Shown: piece by piece, positions 1 through 8,665 of the stretch
How positions within the stretch are numbered: position 1 is the first letter of the stretch
Layout: each line of letters starts with the position of its first letter
Assembly: GCA_028283245.1 (NCBI GenBank)
Contig: JAPYNU010000068.1
Location: 1-36,025 of the forward strand
Direction of reading: 5' to 3'
From: Candidatus Aldehydirespirator catecholifindens
GTDB lineage: Bacteria > Actinomycetota > Acidimicrobiia > Acidimicrobiales > Aldehydirespiratoraceae
DNA: 36,025 bases
Notes under the pieces: generated by a model
Told to the model about the DNA's origin: nothing
What the model saw: only the letters and a program-made list of their open reading frames with translations
Database searches by the model: none
Position numbers and translations under genes: made by a program

Positions 1-1783
1 GGCTTGTGTGGCTGTCTTTGATCGGTCGCTGGGGCAGTTCCAGCTTTGGACCACCACTCAGATCCCTCATCTGATCAAAGCCGGACTCGCCCAGACCTTG
101 GAGATTCCCGAAAATCAGGTTCGGGTGATTGCTCCCGATGTGGGCGGCGGGTTCGGGGTCAAGGGCCAGCTTTATCCCGAGGAGGTGGCCTGCTGCCTTG
201 CGGCGCGCCGCTTGGGTCGTCCCGTGAAATGGGTTGAGGATCGCCGCGAGCATTTCGTGGCTTCGCATCATGCGCGCGAGCACCGACATCGGCTGACCGG
301 CTATTTCGATGATGACGGTGTCATAGCTGCGCTCGAAGCAGAGATCTGGGTTGATATGGGTGCCTATTCGGTTTTCCCGTGGACTGCGACGATGGATAAC
401 GGCATGGCTATGGCGATTCTGCCGGGCCCTTACCGGATCAGTGCCTATTCGGTTTCGGGCACGCCCTTATGCACCAACAAGACCCCGTATGGGGCTTATC
501 GAGGAGTCGCTCGACCGGCTGCCTGTTTCTCGATTGAGCGGCTTATTGATCAGATTGCTAGGCATCGGGGACTGGACCGCATCGCAATCCGACAGCGCAA
601 CCTGCTGCGGGTTGACGACTATCCGTGGCATTCGCCGTCAGGTCTGGTCTACGACTCGGGTTCATTACTTGATTCCTTGGACCGGGTGATCGAACTCGGT
701 GATTATCAGGGGCTGCTGAGCCAACAGGCACAAGCTCGAGCTGAGGGCCGACTCTTCGGGATCGGTGTGGTGGCTTTCACCGAACAGACAGCACACACAA
801 CGCAAGAATTCAAACAGCGAGGCGTGCCGATCGTCTTCGGTTACGAAACCGCGAAAGTGCGTTTGGATGCGACGGGAACAGCGGTGGTTTCGGCCTCAAT
901 CCATGATCACGGCCAAGGCTTGGAGACGACTTTGGCGCAGATCGCCGCTGACCGGCTGGGACTCGAACTGGATCAGGTGCGAGTCGACTACGGAGACACC
1001 GAGCAGGTGGCATACGGTTCTGGGACTTTCGCTAGCCGCTCGGCGGTGCTGGCTGGCGGTGCTGTAACCAAAGCCGCCGACGTGTTAGCCGACACGCTGC
1101 GCCATGTGGCGGCTCACCTGCTTGAAGCTTCGGCTGCTGACATGGTGATCGAACCGGGACGTGTCGCAGTTGCTGGGTCACCGGACGCTTATGTGGAGAT
1201 CTCGAAACTCTGCCGGGTGATCTACCAACGTCCCGAGCAACTCCCTGCTGGCGTGGCGCCGCTGCTAGAGGCCTCTCGCACGTATGACGCCGACCCGGGC
1301 ACTGGGGCATACACGAACGCCGCTCATCTGGCCAGTGTCGAGATTGATCCCCTGACCGGCAAGACGACGGTCTTGTCTTATGCGGTCGTTGAGGACTGCG
1401 GGCCGATGATCAACCCCACCATCGTCGAAGGGCAGATCTTCGGCGGTGTGGCTCAAGGCATCGGGACTGCCCTATTCGAAGAGTTCCTCTACGACGACGC
1501 TGCACGACCTTTGTCGTCGACCTTCTCGGACTACCTGATTCCAACGATGACCGATGTCCCCGATTTTGTTGTCGATCATCTTGAGACACCCTCCCCGCAC
1601 ACCATCGGTGGATTTAAGGGGATGGGAGAGGGTGGTGCGATCGCTCCAGGCGCGGTGATCGCTTCGGCCGTCGAAGACGCCATCAGCCCCATCGGCGAGG
1701 TGACGGTCACACGGCTGCCGCTCACACCCGAGCGAGTCATGTCCTATATCAGCCAAGCCAGAGCCGCAGGTGGTTCCCAATGA
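1..1783 (+). CDS. Molybdenum hydroxylase (xanthine dehydrogenase family), molybdopterin-binding large subunit, 5'-truncated by window edge
   Basis: The reading frame is already open at the left edge and lacks the N-terminal part of the family (usually about 750-800 residues, about 590 visible), so the true start lies outside. Visible family signatures are the glycine-rich DVGGGFGVKG segment, AYRGVARP (molybdopterin contact loop), GQGLETTLAQIAADRLG, and the C-terminal GMGEGG whose Glu is the catalytic base in this family. The loop is not the AYxCSFR active-site loop of true CO dehydrogenase (form I), so a CoxL function is not supported; a hydroxylase of an aromatic or N-heterocyclic substrate is more likely, but the substrate cannot be read from sequence. 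The enzyme would need FAD and 2Fe-2S subunits, presumably encoded upstream. Its stop overlaps the next start (ATGA), implying translational coupling to the nitrilase fusion. Confidence 0.9.
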   Translation, partial: ACVAVFDRSLGQFQLWTTTQIPHLIKAGLAQTLEIPENQVRVIAPDVGGGFGVKGQLYPEEVACCLAARRLGRPVKWVEDRREHFVASHHAREHRHRLTGYFDDDGVIAALEAEIWVDMGAYSVFPWTATMDNGMAMAILPGPYRISAYSVSGTPLCTNKTPYGAYRGVARPAACFSIERLIDQIARHRGLDRIAIRQRNLLRVDDYPWHSPSGLVYDSGSLLDSLDRVIELGDYQGLLSQQAQARAEGRLFGIGVVAFTEQTAHTTQEFKQRGVPIVFGYETAKVRLDATGTAVVSASIHDHGQGLETTLAQIAADRLGLELDQVRVDYGDTEQVAYGSGTFASRSAVLAGGAVTKAADVLADTLRHVAAHLLEASAADMVIEPGRVAVAGSPDAYVEISKLCRVIYQRPEQLPAGVAPLLEASRTYDADPGTGAYTNAAHLASVEIDPLTGKTTVLSYAVVEDCGPMINPTIVEGQIFGGVAQGIGTALFEEFLYDDAARPLSSTFSDYLIPTMTDVPDFVVDHLETPSPHTIGGFKGMGEGGAIAPGAVIASAVEDAISPIGEVTVTRLPLTPERVMSYISQARAAGGSQ

Positions 1784-3243
1784 TCTCAATTTCTCTCGTG
1801 CAACTGCCAGCAGTGACCGACGAACCTGTCGATCATGCAGAGGCTCAAATCCGAGCCTCTGGCGATGCCGACCTGATCGTGTTGCCCGAGATTTGGTATC
1901 CGGGTTATTTCGCCTTTGACGACTACGCCGCTGCCGCCGCCCAGACTCCTGACCTGATTGAGCGATTCGCAGCGTTAGCAGCCGAGTTGAACAGCTGCCT
2001 CCATATCGGGTCGCTGATCGAACAAGACAGCGACGATCTCTACAACACATCAATTCTGCTCGGTCCCGACGGTATAGAACTAGGCCGCTACCGCAAAATT
2101 CACTTGTTCGGCTACGGCAGTCGTGAACAGTTGCTGCTTGCCTCCGGCGAAGATGTCGTGGTGGTCAACACACCTCTGGGTCGTCTCGGGCTAGCGGTGT
2201 GCTACGACCTGCGATTCCCCGAACTGTTCCGCAGGATGACCGAGCAGGGCGCGCACGGCTTTGTTGTGGCCTCGGCTTGGCCGCACCCGCGAGTTGAGGC
2301 TTGGACAACATTGCTTCGAGCCAGAGCGTTGGAGAACCAGACGTTCGTTGTGGCATGCAACGGCGTGGGTCCGAGCGGTTATGAGGCCACGTTATGCGGA
2401 CGCTCGGCGATCATTGATCCGTGGGGCACCACGGTCGCGTCACTGGGTGATGACCCTGCCACGATCACGGCTTCGGTGGATCTGCGCGAAGTTGAACACT
2501 CGCGTTCGCGGTTCCCGGCGCTTGCTGATCGGCAGTTGCTGGGCGAACCCGACAATGATCTGGTGCTTCGCTGCGATCAAGGTGCAGTCGTCCGCTTCAG
2601 CGCCAAACGGTTGATTCTCGCTGGTTACACAGGCCGCGACACAGAAGCTGTCACTGCCTATATCAAGAAGCTTGAAACCGAAGGAATCGCACCGCCTGAG
2701 GAGGTGCCCGCTTACTTCGTGCTCGGCGCTGACCGCCTTACAACTGCCAACAGTATTGAGGTGGCGACGGCTGCGTCCTGCGGGGAAGTCGAATATGCCC
2801 TGCTCATCGACGACGAAGGGACATGGGTGGCGGTGGCTTCGGATCACACAGACCGGGCTCTCGAAACGCTTGACATTCCGGCATCGAAGCAAAGTTGCTT
2901 CAAAGTGCTGTCTGAGCAGGTTTGGCGACTCAGCGAAATCGAAGATCACTGGGATGAACTGATCTTCGAGGCTTGGAACCCCGCCGATGATCCAAAGCCT
3001 TACCAGTCGGGTTCGGTAGCAGCCCTTCTCGCACCGTCGGAACTGTTAACACTGGTAGAGCGGCGCTTCGGCGGCCCCATGTCAGGGACCGTGATTCTGT
3101 CCGGCACTATCGCCGCTGCAAGCGAATTCGATTTTCGCTCCAGTTTCAAGGTCGAGTTGCGTGACCCGATTGCGGGCCGCTCTCTGATCGCTGACTACTC
3201 CGTCATCAATGTGCTCGCCGACGACCGACAGACAAACAACTAA
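1780..3243 (+). CDS. Two-domain protein: nitrilase-superfamily amidohydrolase fused to a DUF2848 domain
   Basis: Residues 1 to about 255 are a carbon-nitrogen hydrolase domain with the complete catalytic triad: Glu37 (VLPEIWYPGYF), Lys106 (YRKIHLFGYG) and Cys141 (AVCYDLRFPELFRR). It would hydrolyse an amide, carbamoyl or nitrile C-N bond in the cytoplasm. Residues about 260-480 match my recollection of DUF2848: AGYTGRD near 281, VASDHTDR at 352-359, SKQ at 369-371, DHWDEL near 389 and RDPIAGR near 461. DUF2848 is a small family of unknown function, possibly related to the fumarylacetoacetate-hydrolase fold, normally a separate protein of about 200-230 residues. No stop codon or frameshift separates the halves. 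ATG overlaps the upstream stop by four bases. Fusion implies consecutive steps or a stable complex, probably acting on the product of the molybdenum hydroxylase (inference). Confidence 0.85.
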   Translation: MISISLVQLPAVTDEPVDHAEAQIRASGDADLIVLPEIWYPGYFAFDDYAAAAAQTPDLIERFAALAAELNSCLHIGSLIEQDSDDLYNTSILLGPDGIELGRYRKIHLFGYGSREQLLLASGEDVVVVNTPLGRLGLAVCYDLRFPELFRRMTEQGAHGFVVASAWPHPRVEAWTTLLRARALENQTFVVACNGVGPSGYEATLCGRSAIIDPWGTTVASLGDDPATITASVDLREVEHSRSRFPALADRQLLGEPDNDLVLRCDQGAVVRFSAKRLILAGYTGRDTEAVTAYIKKLETEGIAPPEEVPAYFVLGADRLTTANSIEVATAASCGEVEYALLIDDEGTWVAVASDHTDRALETLDIPASKQSCFKVLSEQVWRLSEIEDHWDELIFEAWNPADDPKPYQSGSVAALLAPSELLTLVERRFGGPMSGTVILSGTIAAASEFDFRSSFKVELRDPIAGRSLIADYSVINVLADDRQTNN

Positions 3244-3303
3244 CTGGCAAACAACCAACCAACAGACAACCAATAGCCCACCAGAAATGGAGGACCGCTA
3301 ACA

Positions 3304-3645
3304 ATGGGAAAACAAGAATTCGAGTTCTTCGATCCTGACCTGCTTGCATGGGAGCCCGAAGCGGGCATAGAGGGTCTTTACGCGAAGATCCTGTCGCAAG
3401 ACCCTGACTCCGGCTCCTACTCCCGGTTGCTTAAGTTCCTGCCGGGAACCGACACCAGCCCGGCTGGCGTGCAAAGACACGACTTCTGGGAAGAACTGTG
3501 GCTCGTTGAGGGTGCCATCTACGACCTGACCCTAAAACAGAACTTCACCGCCGGAATGTACGCGTGCCGACCGCCTGGAATGCCCCATGGACCCTGGGTC
3601 AGTCCGGGCGGTGCTGTCACTTTCGAAGTCCGAAACTACGAGTAG
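3304..3645 (+). CDS. Small cupin-fold protein
   Basis: A 113-residue protein with a single predicted beta-barrel. RHDFWEELWLVEGAIYDL (about 56-73) resembles cupin motif 1 (metal-binding His and Glu), and ACRPPGMPHGPWVSPGG (about 84-100) resembles motif 2 with a conserved PxxPHG turn. Cupins of this size are often dioxygenases, isomerases or sensors in catabolic operons; I cannot assign a reaction. The start is well supported by GGAGGA at 3289-3294, nine bases before ATG. It follows the nitrilase-DUF2848 fusion by 60 bases of low-complexity CAAC-rich DNA and is followed 21 bases later by the transporter permease, so it appears to belong to the same transcription unit and substrate pathway. Confidence 0.8.
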   Translation: MGKQEFEFFDPDLLAWEPEAGIEGLYAKILSQDPDSGSYSRLLKFLPGTDTSPAGVQRHDFWEELWLVEGAIYDLTLKQNFTAGMYACRPPGMPHGPWVSPGGAVTFEVRNYE

Positions 3646-3666
3646 CCAAGAGGCAGACCTCCTCTG

Positions 3667-4527
3667 ATGCTGTTTTTGCAGTTCCTCGTAACCGGGATCG
3701 TGACCGGATGTTTCCTGATCTTGGCCACGATCGGGTTCTCGTTAACCCGCCGGGTCGAAGGGTTCCTGAACATCGCCCACGCGGAACTGCTCGGCGTCGG
3801 AGCTTTCGCCACTTGGTGGTTCAACGCTTCAAGAGGCTGGCACATCATTGCAGCCGCAGCCATTGCGGTGGTGATCACTGCGCTAGTAGGGCTGGGCATC
3901 GCTCGAGCCATCTATGACCCGATCCGTGTTCGGGGACCGGCAGTGCTGCTTATTACTTCGGTGGGAGTGGCCTTCGTGATCGGCGGTGTGATCGACGCGC
4001 TCATCGGCACCGGCATCCGCACGCTCGACATAGGACTAGCCACCAGTTACGAGCCGTTCGGAATCCGCATCACCAATTACCAGCTACTGGTGGTTGCCCT
4101 GGCTGCGCTGGTTTCGGTGTCGCTGGCGCTGTTCTTGAACCGGACCCGCACCGGGCTTGCCATACGGGCCATGGCAGTCAACCCCGAACTCGCTGCCTCT
4201 CGTGGCATTGATGTCCGGTCCACATCAAGAGCCACCTGGCTGCTGTCGTCGGGTTTGGCCGGATTGGCGGGAGTGATGCTGGCCGTGATCGCCACACTGA
4301 CCACTGATCTGCCTTTCGCTCAGATCCTCGTGATTTTGGCTGTCGCGATCTTGGCTGGGCTCGGATCGCTTTATACCGTGATCGCCTCAGGGCTCATCAT
4401 CGGCGTCGCCATGGACGTCTCGGTTTATTGGATCCCGGCTGGCTATCGGCCACTAGTCGCGTTCGCAGTTGTGATCATCGTTCTGCTCTTCCGTCCGGAG
4501 GGCCTAGCCGGGACTAGAGCGGCATGA
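3667..4527 (+). CDS. livH: Branched-chain amino acid-type ABC transporter permease (LivH family)
   Basis: A 286-residue, very hydrophobic inner-membrane protein with about eight predicted membrane segments, the usual length for LivH. The N-terminus (GIVTGCFLILATIGFSLTRR) and the NIAHAELLGVGAFATW segment are typical of the family, as is the region around AIRAMAVNPELAASRGID (about 166-183), which lies in the cytoplasmic loop contacting the ATPase. It pairs with the LivM-type permease whose ATG overlaps its TGA by four bases. The family imports leucine, isoleucine and valine in enteric bacteria, but many homologues carry amides, urea or aromatic acids, so the neighbouring nitrilase and molybdenum hydroxylase make a non-leucine substrate quite possible. 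A small GAGG/CCTC inverted repeat (3651-3662) lies just before the ATG. Confidence 0.88.
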   Translation: MLFLQFLVTGIVTGCFLILATIGFSLTRRVEGFLNIAHAELLGVGAFATWWFNASRGWHIIAAAAIAVVITALVGLGIARAIYDPIRVRGPAVLLITSVGVAFVIGGVIDALIGTGIRTLDIGLATSYEPFGIRITNYQLLVVALAALVSVSLALFLNRTRTGLAIRAMAVNPELAASRGIDVRSTSRATWLLSSGLAGLAGVMLAVIATLTTDLPFAQILVILAVAILAGLGSLYTVIASGLIIGVAMDVSVYWIPAGYRPLVAFAVVIIVLLFRPEGLAGTRAA

Positions 4528-5453
4528 ACTGGCCGCAGCTGATTATCACTGTCATCACTATCGGCTCAATCCTCGGGGTGGTCACTCTGGCGTTGAACCT
4601 GCAATACGCCCGAGGCGGAATGATCAATTTCGGGATAGTCGCCTACTTCGCCGCAGGGGCCTACGCCTATGCCATAGCCACCCAACCTGCACCCCAAGGT
4701 CTTGACCAGTATTCCTTCGGTTTCGATTGGCCTTGGTGGGCAGGTTTTGTTGCGGCGGGTTTCGCTGCGCTGGTGTTCGCTGTGGTGACTGGCTGGCCTA
4801 CTCTGCGTCTCAGAGGCGAATATTTGGCTCTCACCACTTTTGCTTTCGCTGAAGTTTTTCATTCGTTTTTGATCAACGAACGGCGCATCGGTAACGGCAC
4901 GGTCGGACTCTCTAACTTGGAGCGCCCGGTCAGCGACTGGGGACCCATCGAAGAAAAGTATGTCTTCGCTGCGGCTGCGGCGTTGTTGCTGCTGGTCACG
5001 CTGATCGCTTTCAGAAGGCTCTTGAACTCGCCCTACGGACGAGCGCTTGACGCGATCCGCGACGACGAGATAGCCGCCGCAGCAGTCGCCAAGCCAGTAG
5101 CAGATATGCGTCGTCAAGTGTTTTTGATTTCGGCTGTACCGGTCGGATTCGCTGGAGCGTTGTATGCCATGTTCACCACGCTCGCTCAGCCGTCGCTGTT
5201 CACCGCTGAAGTGACCTTCGTAGTTTGGATAGCGCTCGTGTTGGGCGGTGAGCGGCCCATCTATGGTGTTGTGCTCGGAACATTAGGCCTCGTCTTCTTT
5301 GAGGAGGTTGTGCGAGCCTGGCCGTTTGAGACGGTTCGTTCTGCCCAGATCGCCGCGTCGGTTGAGCATGTTGTTACCGGTTTGTTGTTTATCGCAGTGC
5401 TGCGGTTGCGGCCATTCGACCGGATCAGCGAACAGCTCAAGGCACGAGCATGA
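4524..5453 (+). CDS. livM: Branched-chain amino acid-type ABC transporter permease (LivM family)
   Basis: A 309-residue integral membrane protein with roughly nine predicted membrane segments. LALNLQYARGGMINFGIVAYF near the N-terminus and TLRLRGEYLALTTFAFAEV (about 93-111) are strong LivM signatures. The loop around GRALDAIRDDEIAAAAVAK (about 171-189) is the cytoplasmic coupling helix that docks on the ATPases. It overlaps the LivH-type gene by ATGA and the first ATPase gene by ATGA, so the permease and ATPase genes form a translationally coupled chain. Complete, with no obvious lesions. Confidence 0.88.
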   Translation: MNWPQLIITVITIGSILGVVTLALNLQYARGGMINFGIVAYFAAGAYAYAIATQPAPQGLDQYSFGFDWPWWAGFVAAGFAALVFAVVTGWPTLRLRGEYLALTTFAFAEVFHSFLINERRIGNGTVGLSNLERPVSDWGPIEEKYVFAAAAALLLLVTLIAFRRLLNSPYGRALDAIRDDEIAAAAVAKPVADMRRQVFLISAVPVGFAGALYAMFTTLAQPSLFTAEVTFVVWIALVLGGERPIYGVVLGTLGLVFFEEVVRAWPFETVRSAQIAASVEHVVTGLLFIAVLRLRPFDRISEQLKARA

Positions 5454-6232
5454 ACAACAACTCCTCTGCTTTGCTAAGTGTTGAGCACGTCTCCAAGCGC
5501 TTTGCCGGACTCCAAGCCGTCGGAGGAGACGACGGCTTGACTTTCGCAGTCGACAAGGGAGCATTCATTGGTCTCATCGGCCCCAACGGTGCTGGCAAAT
5601 CCACCACCTTCAATCTCTTGTCTGGGGTGCTGGCAACCGATACGGGCCGTGTCTGCTTCGATGGCAGAGACATCACCGCAGCACAGTCCCACAAGTGTGC
5701 TGCCTGCGGTATCGGGCGCACCTTCCAAACCCCGCGAGTGTTTGAGTCGCTTTCGGTCATCGACAACGTCTTGGTGGGTGCCGACAGCGCAGGGGAGAGA
5801 CTTTTAGGGGCTCTCGGCCGGTCTTGGAGAGTCCGTGAGTCAGAAACGATTGAGCAGGCTCGACTGGCTCTTGAACGCGTAGGACTCGGTTCGTATAGCG
5901 ATGATCCGGTCACCGACTTATCAGGTGGCGAGTTGCGCATGCTCGAAGTCGCTCGCCAACTCGTGCGTGAACCAAAGCTGCTGCTGCTAGATGAGCCGAC
6001 TGCGGGTGTTCACCCCGGACTCCAAGAGCGCCTCGCAGAACTCCTGCTCAACCTGCACCGCAGTGGAATGACACTGCTCGTGGTTGAGCACAACCTGCGC
6101 TTCCTGCTCGCCCTTGCTGATCGCGTCCTCGTCATGTCTCAAGGTCAGCTATTGGCCGAAGGAGCCCCGTCGGAGATTCGCTCAAACCCAGCAGTCATTT
6201 CTGCCTACCTCGGTGACGATCATGCTGTTTGA
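5450..6232 (+). CDS. livG: ABC transporter ATP-binding protein, LivG type
   Basis: A 260-residue ATPase with Walker A GPNGAGKS at 44-51, the Q-loop region TFQTPRVFESL near 91-101, signature LSGGE at 157-161 and Walker B LLLLDEP at 177-183. The insert after the Q-loop and the ending SNPAVISAYLGDDHAV (the family's EV..AYLG tail) mark it as LivG rather than LivF. It would power import through the LivH/LivM-type pair as a heterodimer with the next gene. Its 3' end overlaps the next ATPase gene by 11 bases. Confidence 0.88.
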   Translation: MNNNSSALLSVEHVSKRFAGLQAVGGDDGLTFAVDKGAFIGLIGPNGAGKSTTFNLLSGVLATDTGRVCFDGRDITAAQSHKCAACGIGRTFQTPRVFESLSVIDNVLVGADSAGERLLGALGRSWRVRESETIEQARLALERVGLGSYSDDPVTDLSGGELRMLEVARQLVREPKLLLLDEPTAGVHPGLQERLAELLLNLHRSGMTLLVVEHNLRFLLALADRVLVMSQGQLLAEGAPSEIRSNPAVISAYLGDDHAV

Positions 6233-6932
6233 AGTTGCTGGAGTTAGCAGTGGCTACGGCAAAGTCACCGTGCTGCACGGGGTGGACCTGAAAGTTGACC
6301 GCGGCGAGATCGTTGTCGTGCTGGGACCCAACGGCGCTGGCAAGAGCACACTAATGAAGACCATTGCCGGGCATTTACCCGCAGAGGCGGGGTCGATCAC
6401 ATTCGGCGGAAGCAACATTGCGAGACTGCCTCCACAGCAGGTCTCTCGCTGCGGCGTTGGCTACGTCCCCCAAGACAACAACGTCTTTCGCGAGCTTTCA
6501 GTGCGTGACAACCTCCGCATCGTCTCACTTGCCTTCCCCGATGCCAAGCAAAGGGTTGACAAAGTGCTGGAGCGCTTCCCGATCCTTGCTGAACGTGCTG
6601 CGCAGCGAGCCTCCACTCTGTCAGGCGGCGAACGACAGACCCTAGCCGTGTCGTCGGCGTTGATCGCCCAGCCTGAGTTACTGCTTCTTGATGAGCCGAC
6701 CGCTGGACTGGCTCCGCTGTTCATCGGGCAGATGGTCGAATGGGTCAGCGAACTGGCTGCTGAAGGGATTGCCGTGGTTTGGGTTGTCGAACAGAGCCCA
6801 GAGAAGATCCTCGAAGCCTCAAGCCGGACCTACCTCCTTGAGGGTGGTCGCACAACCTCTGAGTTTGACAGCAAAGAACTGCTCGAACCTGGCCGCCTAC
6901 AGGAACTGCTGCTCGAGGATCGCGATCGCTGA
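6222..6932 (+). CDS. livF: ABC transporter ATP-binding protein, LivF type
   Basis: The product is 236 residues when started at ATG 6222, which gives the family-typical N-terminus MLFEVAGVSSGYG. The open frame extends upstream to 6084, but that 46-residue extension is read inside livG and resembles nothing, so I reject it. Walker A is GPNGAGKS at 35-42, signature LSGGE at 133-137, and Walker B LLLLDEPTAGLAP follows. The short YVPQDNNVFRELSV Q-loop region is diagnostic of LivF. This is the second nucleotide-binding subunit of the importer. A 65-base gap separates it from the receptor gene. Confidence 0.88.
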   Translation: MLFEVAGVSSGYGKVTVLHGVDLKVDRGEIVVVLGPNGAGKSTLMKTIAGHLPAEAGSITFGGSNIARLPPQQVSRCGVGYVPQDNNVFRELSVRDNLRIVSLAFPDAKQRVDKVLERFPILAERAAQRASTLSGGERQTLAVSSALIAQPELLLLDEPTAGLAPLFIGQMVEWVSELAAEGIAVVWVVEQSPEKILEASSRTYLLEGGRTTSEFDSKELLEPGRLQELLLEDRDR

Positions 6933-6997
6933 CGGCGAGCAAGTGCCGCAGGTTGTCGCGTTAATCAATCAACAAGCAACCCAAGAAAGGAAAAAAT

Positions 6998-8347
6998 ATG
7001 CAACACACAAGAATCAGATGGCTGCACATCCTTGCAGCCATTTTGGCGTTGGCAATGATCGCTGCGGCGTGCGGCGACGATGATGACGAGGAAACGTCAT
7101 CAACAGCATCGCCAGCACAGACAACAACCACGCAAACAGCGGCAGCGACATCGGAGGATCCTGATCCGGTCACTGATTCTGATGGCTCTGACGCAGGCAC
7201 TGCTGATGCTGAGCCGCTTGAGGCTGGTGAGGTGACCGTCGGTGTGCTGGTGCCTCTCACAGGCGAACTCGGAGAGTTCGGGGAGATCGTGGCTGATGCC
7301 ATCGAATTTGGTGTTGGTGAGATCAACGCTGCGGGCGGAACCTCCTGCGGAACCATTCGCACTGTCATCGCCGACACTGGCGGAGATGCCGAGACAGGTA
7401 TCCGCGAAGCAACCAACATGATCGAAAGTGAGGGCGCAGTTGCGATTCTGGGCCCGACCTCCGGCGTGATGGTGGCTCTCGTTGATCTAGCCAAGCGTGA
7501 AGAGGTAGTCATCATGTCGCCTTACGCGGGCACCATCACACTCAACGAACTCGGCGGCGATTTCGTTTATCGCACCGTGTCCTCCGACCTCGGTGACGGC
7601 GCAGCCTCAGGATTGTGGCTCTCCAGTCGAGGTTACGAATCGGTGGCCTTTATGATCCAAAACGAGGAGTCGACGATCTCCCCAGCAGAAGTCGCCCGAA
7701 CCGAGGTCACTGATGCCGGTATTGAGATCACCGACTTCGTTGTCTACAACCCTGGGCAGCCCTCTTACCAGGCTGAGTTGACCACCGTTTTAGCCAACGA
7801 GCCTGATGCGATCTTCCTCGCAGGTGGGCAGGAGTCTGGTGTCACGCTGATCAAGGAAGCGGTCGCAGCAGGTTTTGACGGTGAATGGCTCTTCACTGCT
7901 GACCTGGCTGTTCCTGAGATATTCGACGCGGTTGGAGCAGAACTCATCAACGACAAGGCATTCGTGGAGTTCGCTGATGCTGACCCGTCGCTGCCGGAGT
8001 TCATCTCTTTTGAGGAGCGCTACGAAGCCGCTGGTGATCCTTTCGCTCCTAACTCCTATGACATGGTGACATTGGCCGCTTTGGCGCTTGAGGCCTCAGG
8101 GCAGTGCGACGGCGCGGGAATCAACTCTGTCATCCGTGAGGTGGCTGACTCAGGCACAGCGGTGTCGACTTTCGCTGAGGGTCGTGATGCGCTGGCCGCT
8201 GGCGAGAACATCAACTACGAAGGCGCTTCGGGGCCGCTCGTGTTCGATGAGTCTGGAACCGTCTCAGGTGCCTACACCATCCAGCAGGCCCAGAACGGTG
8301 AGTGGGTGAACGTCGAGTTCTATCCGGCCTCAACCTTCGACAACTAG
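6998..8347 (+). CDS. ABC transporter substrate-binding lipoprotein (LivJ/LivK-type, periplasmic-binding protein type I)
   Basis: A 449-residue extracytoplasmic receptor. The N-terminus is a lipoprotein signal peptide with a hydrophobic core (residues 8-21) and a lipobox ending at Cys25 (IAAAC), followed by an acidic, Ser/Thr/Ala-rich tether (about 26-75), as is common in Gram-positive lipoproteins. The mature domain starts near VTVGVLVPLTGELGEFG and includes GPTSGVMVALVDLA and the GGQESGVTLIKEA region, typical of the two-lobed type I binding fold used by LivJ/K. It supplies substrate to the permease genes immediately upstream. AAAGGA six bases before the ATG is a good ribosome-binding site. 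Ligand is unknown. Confidence 0.87.
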   Translation: MQHTRIRWLHILAAILALAMIAAACGDDDDEETSSTASPAQTTTTQTAAATSEDPDPVTDSDGSDAGTADAEPLEAGEVTVGVLVPLTGELGEFGEIVADAIEFGVGEINAAGGTSCGTIRTVIADTGGDAETGIREATNMIESEGAVAILGPTSGVMVALVDLAKREEVVIMSPYAGTITLNELGGDFVYRTVSSDLGDGAASGLWLSSRGYESVAFMIQNEESTISPAEVARTEVTDAGIEITDFVVYNPGQPSYQAELTTVLANEPDAIFLAGGQESGVTLIKEAVAAGFDGEWLFTADLAVPEIFDAVGAELINDKAFVEFADADPSLPEFISFEERYEAAGDPFAPNSYDMVTLAALALEASGQCDGAGINSVIREVADSGTAVSTFAEGRDALAAGENINYEGASGPLVFDESGTVSGAYTIQQAQNGEWVNVEFYPASTFDN

Positions 8348-8355
8348 ACCGGGTA

Positions 8356-8377
8356 CCTCCCCCGGGTAGCTGGGAGG
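8356..8377 (+). terminator. Possible terminator hairpin after the transporter operon
   Basis: CCTCCC at 8356-8361 pairs with GGGAGG at 8372-8377 around a ten-base loop, nine bases after the receptor gene stop. There is no T-run, so termination is only inferred from position. Confidence 0.3.
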
Positions 8378-8634
8378 GGGCTCAACTCAATGATGTGCAG
8401 TCGGCAAACATCAACACATCTAAGAGAAGAGCACCCCTCTCAGCCCTCGGGAAGGCATCCCCGACGCAGACGAATGTAAGAGTCGAAAAAGACAGCCTTT
8501 CCCGCCTACACGCTAGGCACAAAGCTGCGGCTACCGCACGATCAAGTCAACATCGCTGCCGCTGCATCAGATCAACATCACTATCGCAGAACCAGATCGA
8601 CAGATCGAATCGACATTAGGAGACACAGTCCGAA
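8378..8634. other. Intergenic region before the aminomutase operon
   Basis: Together with the hairpin and the short leader frame, the stretch between the receptor gene and the aminomutase gene is 328 bases. I see no conserved protein, tRNA or recognisable riboswitch in it. The last part contains AGGAG at 8618-8622, which could serve the leader frame at 8635. The region presumably holds the promoter of the downstream operon, but I could not pick a convincing -10/-35 pair. Confidence 0.4.
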
Positions 8635-8665
8635 ATGAGGAGTAACCAGTTCGACATGAGGAGTA
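8635..8665 (+). repeat. Two direct copies of ATGAGGAGTA, 21 bases apart
   Basis: The 10-base unit occurs at 8635-8644 and 8656-8665, immediately before the aminomutase gene. Each copy contains an ATG and the ribosome-binding core GAGGAG. The second copy places that core (8659-8664) 11 bases before the aminomutase ATG. Confidence 0.7.

Noticed and set aside
1..1783. Carbon monoxide dehydrogenase large subunit (CoxL)
   Set aside because: The AYxCSFR active-site loop is replaced by AYRGVARP, so only the broader molybdenum hydroxylase family is supported.
1472..2053. 193-codon minus-strand open frame
   Set aside because: Arg/Ser-rich translation opposite two recognised genes, with no motif of its own.
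3234..3285. CAAC-rich stretch after the nitrilase fusion as a CRISPR-like or regulatory repeat
   Set aside because: Irregular low complexity without fixed unit length or spacing.
4566..5117. 183-codon minus-strand open frame inside the LivM-type gene
   Set aside because: Antisense shadow of a conserved membrane protein; no recognisable domain.
6084..6221. N-terminal extension of the LivF-type ATPase
   Set aside because: It lies inside livG in another frame and has no family resemblance; ATG 6222 gives the canonical start.
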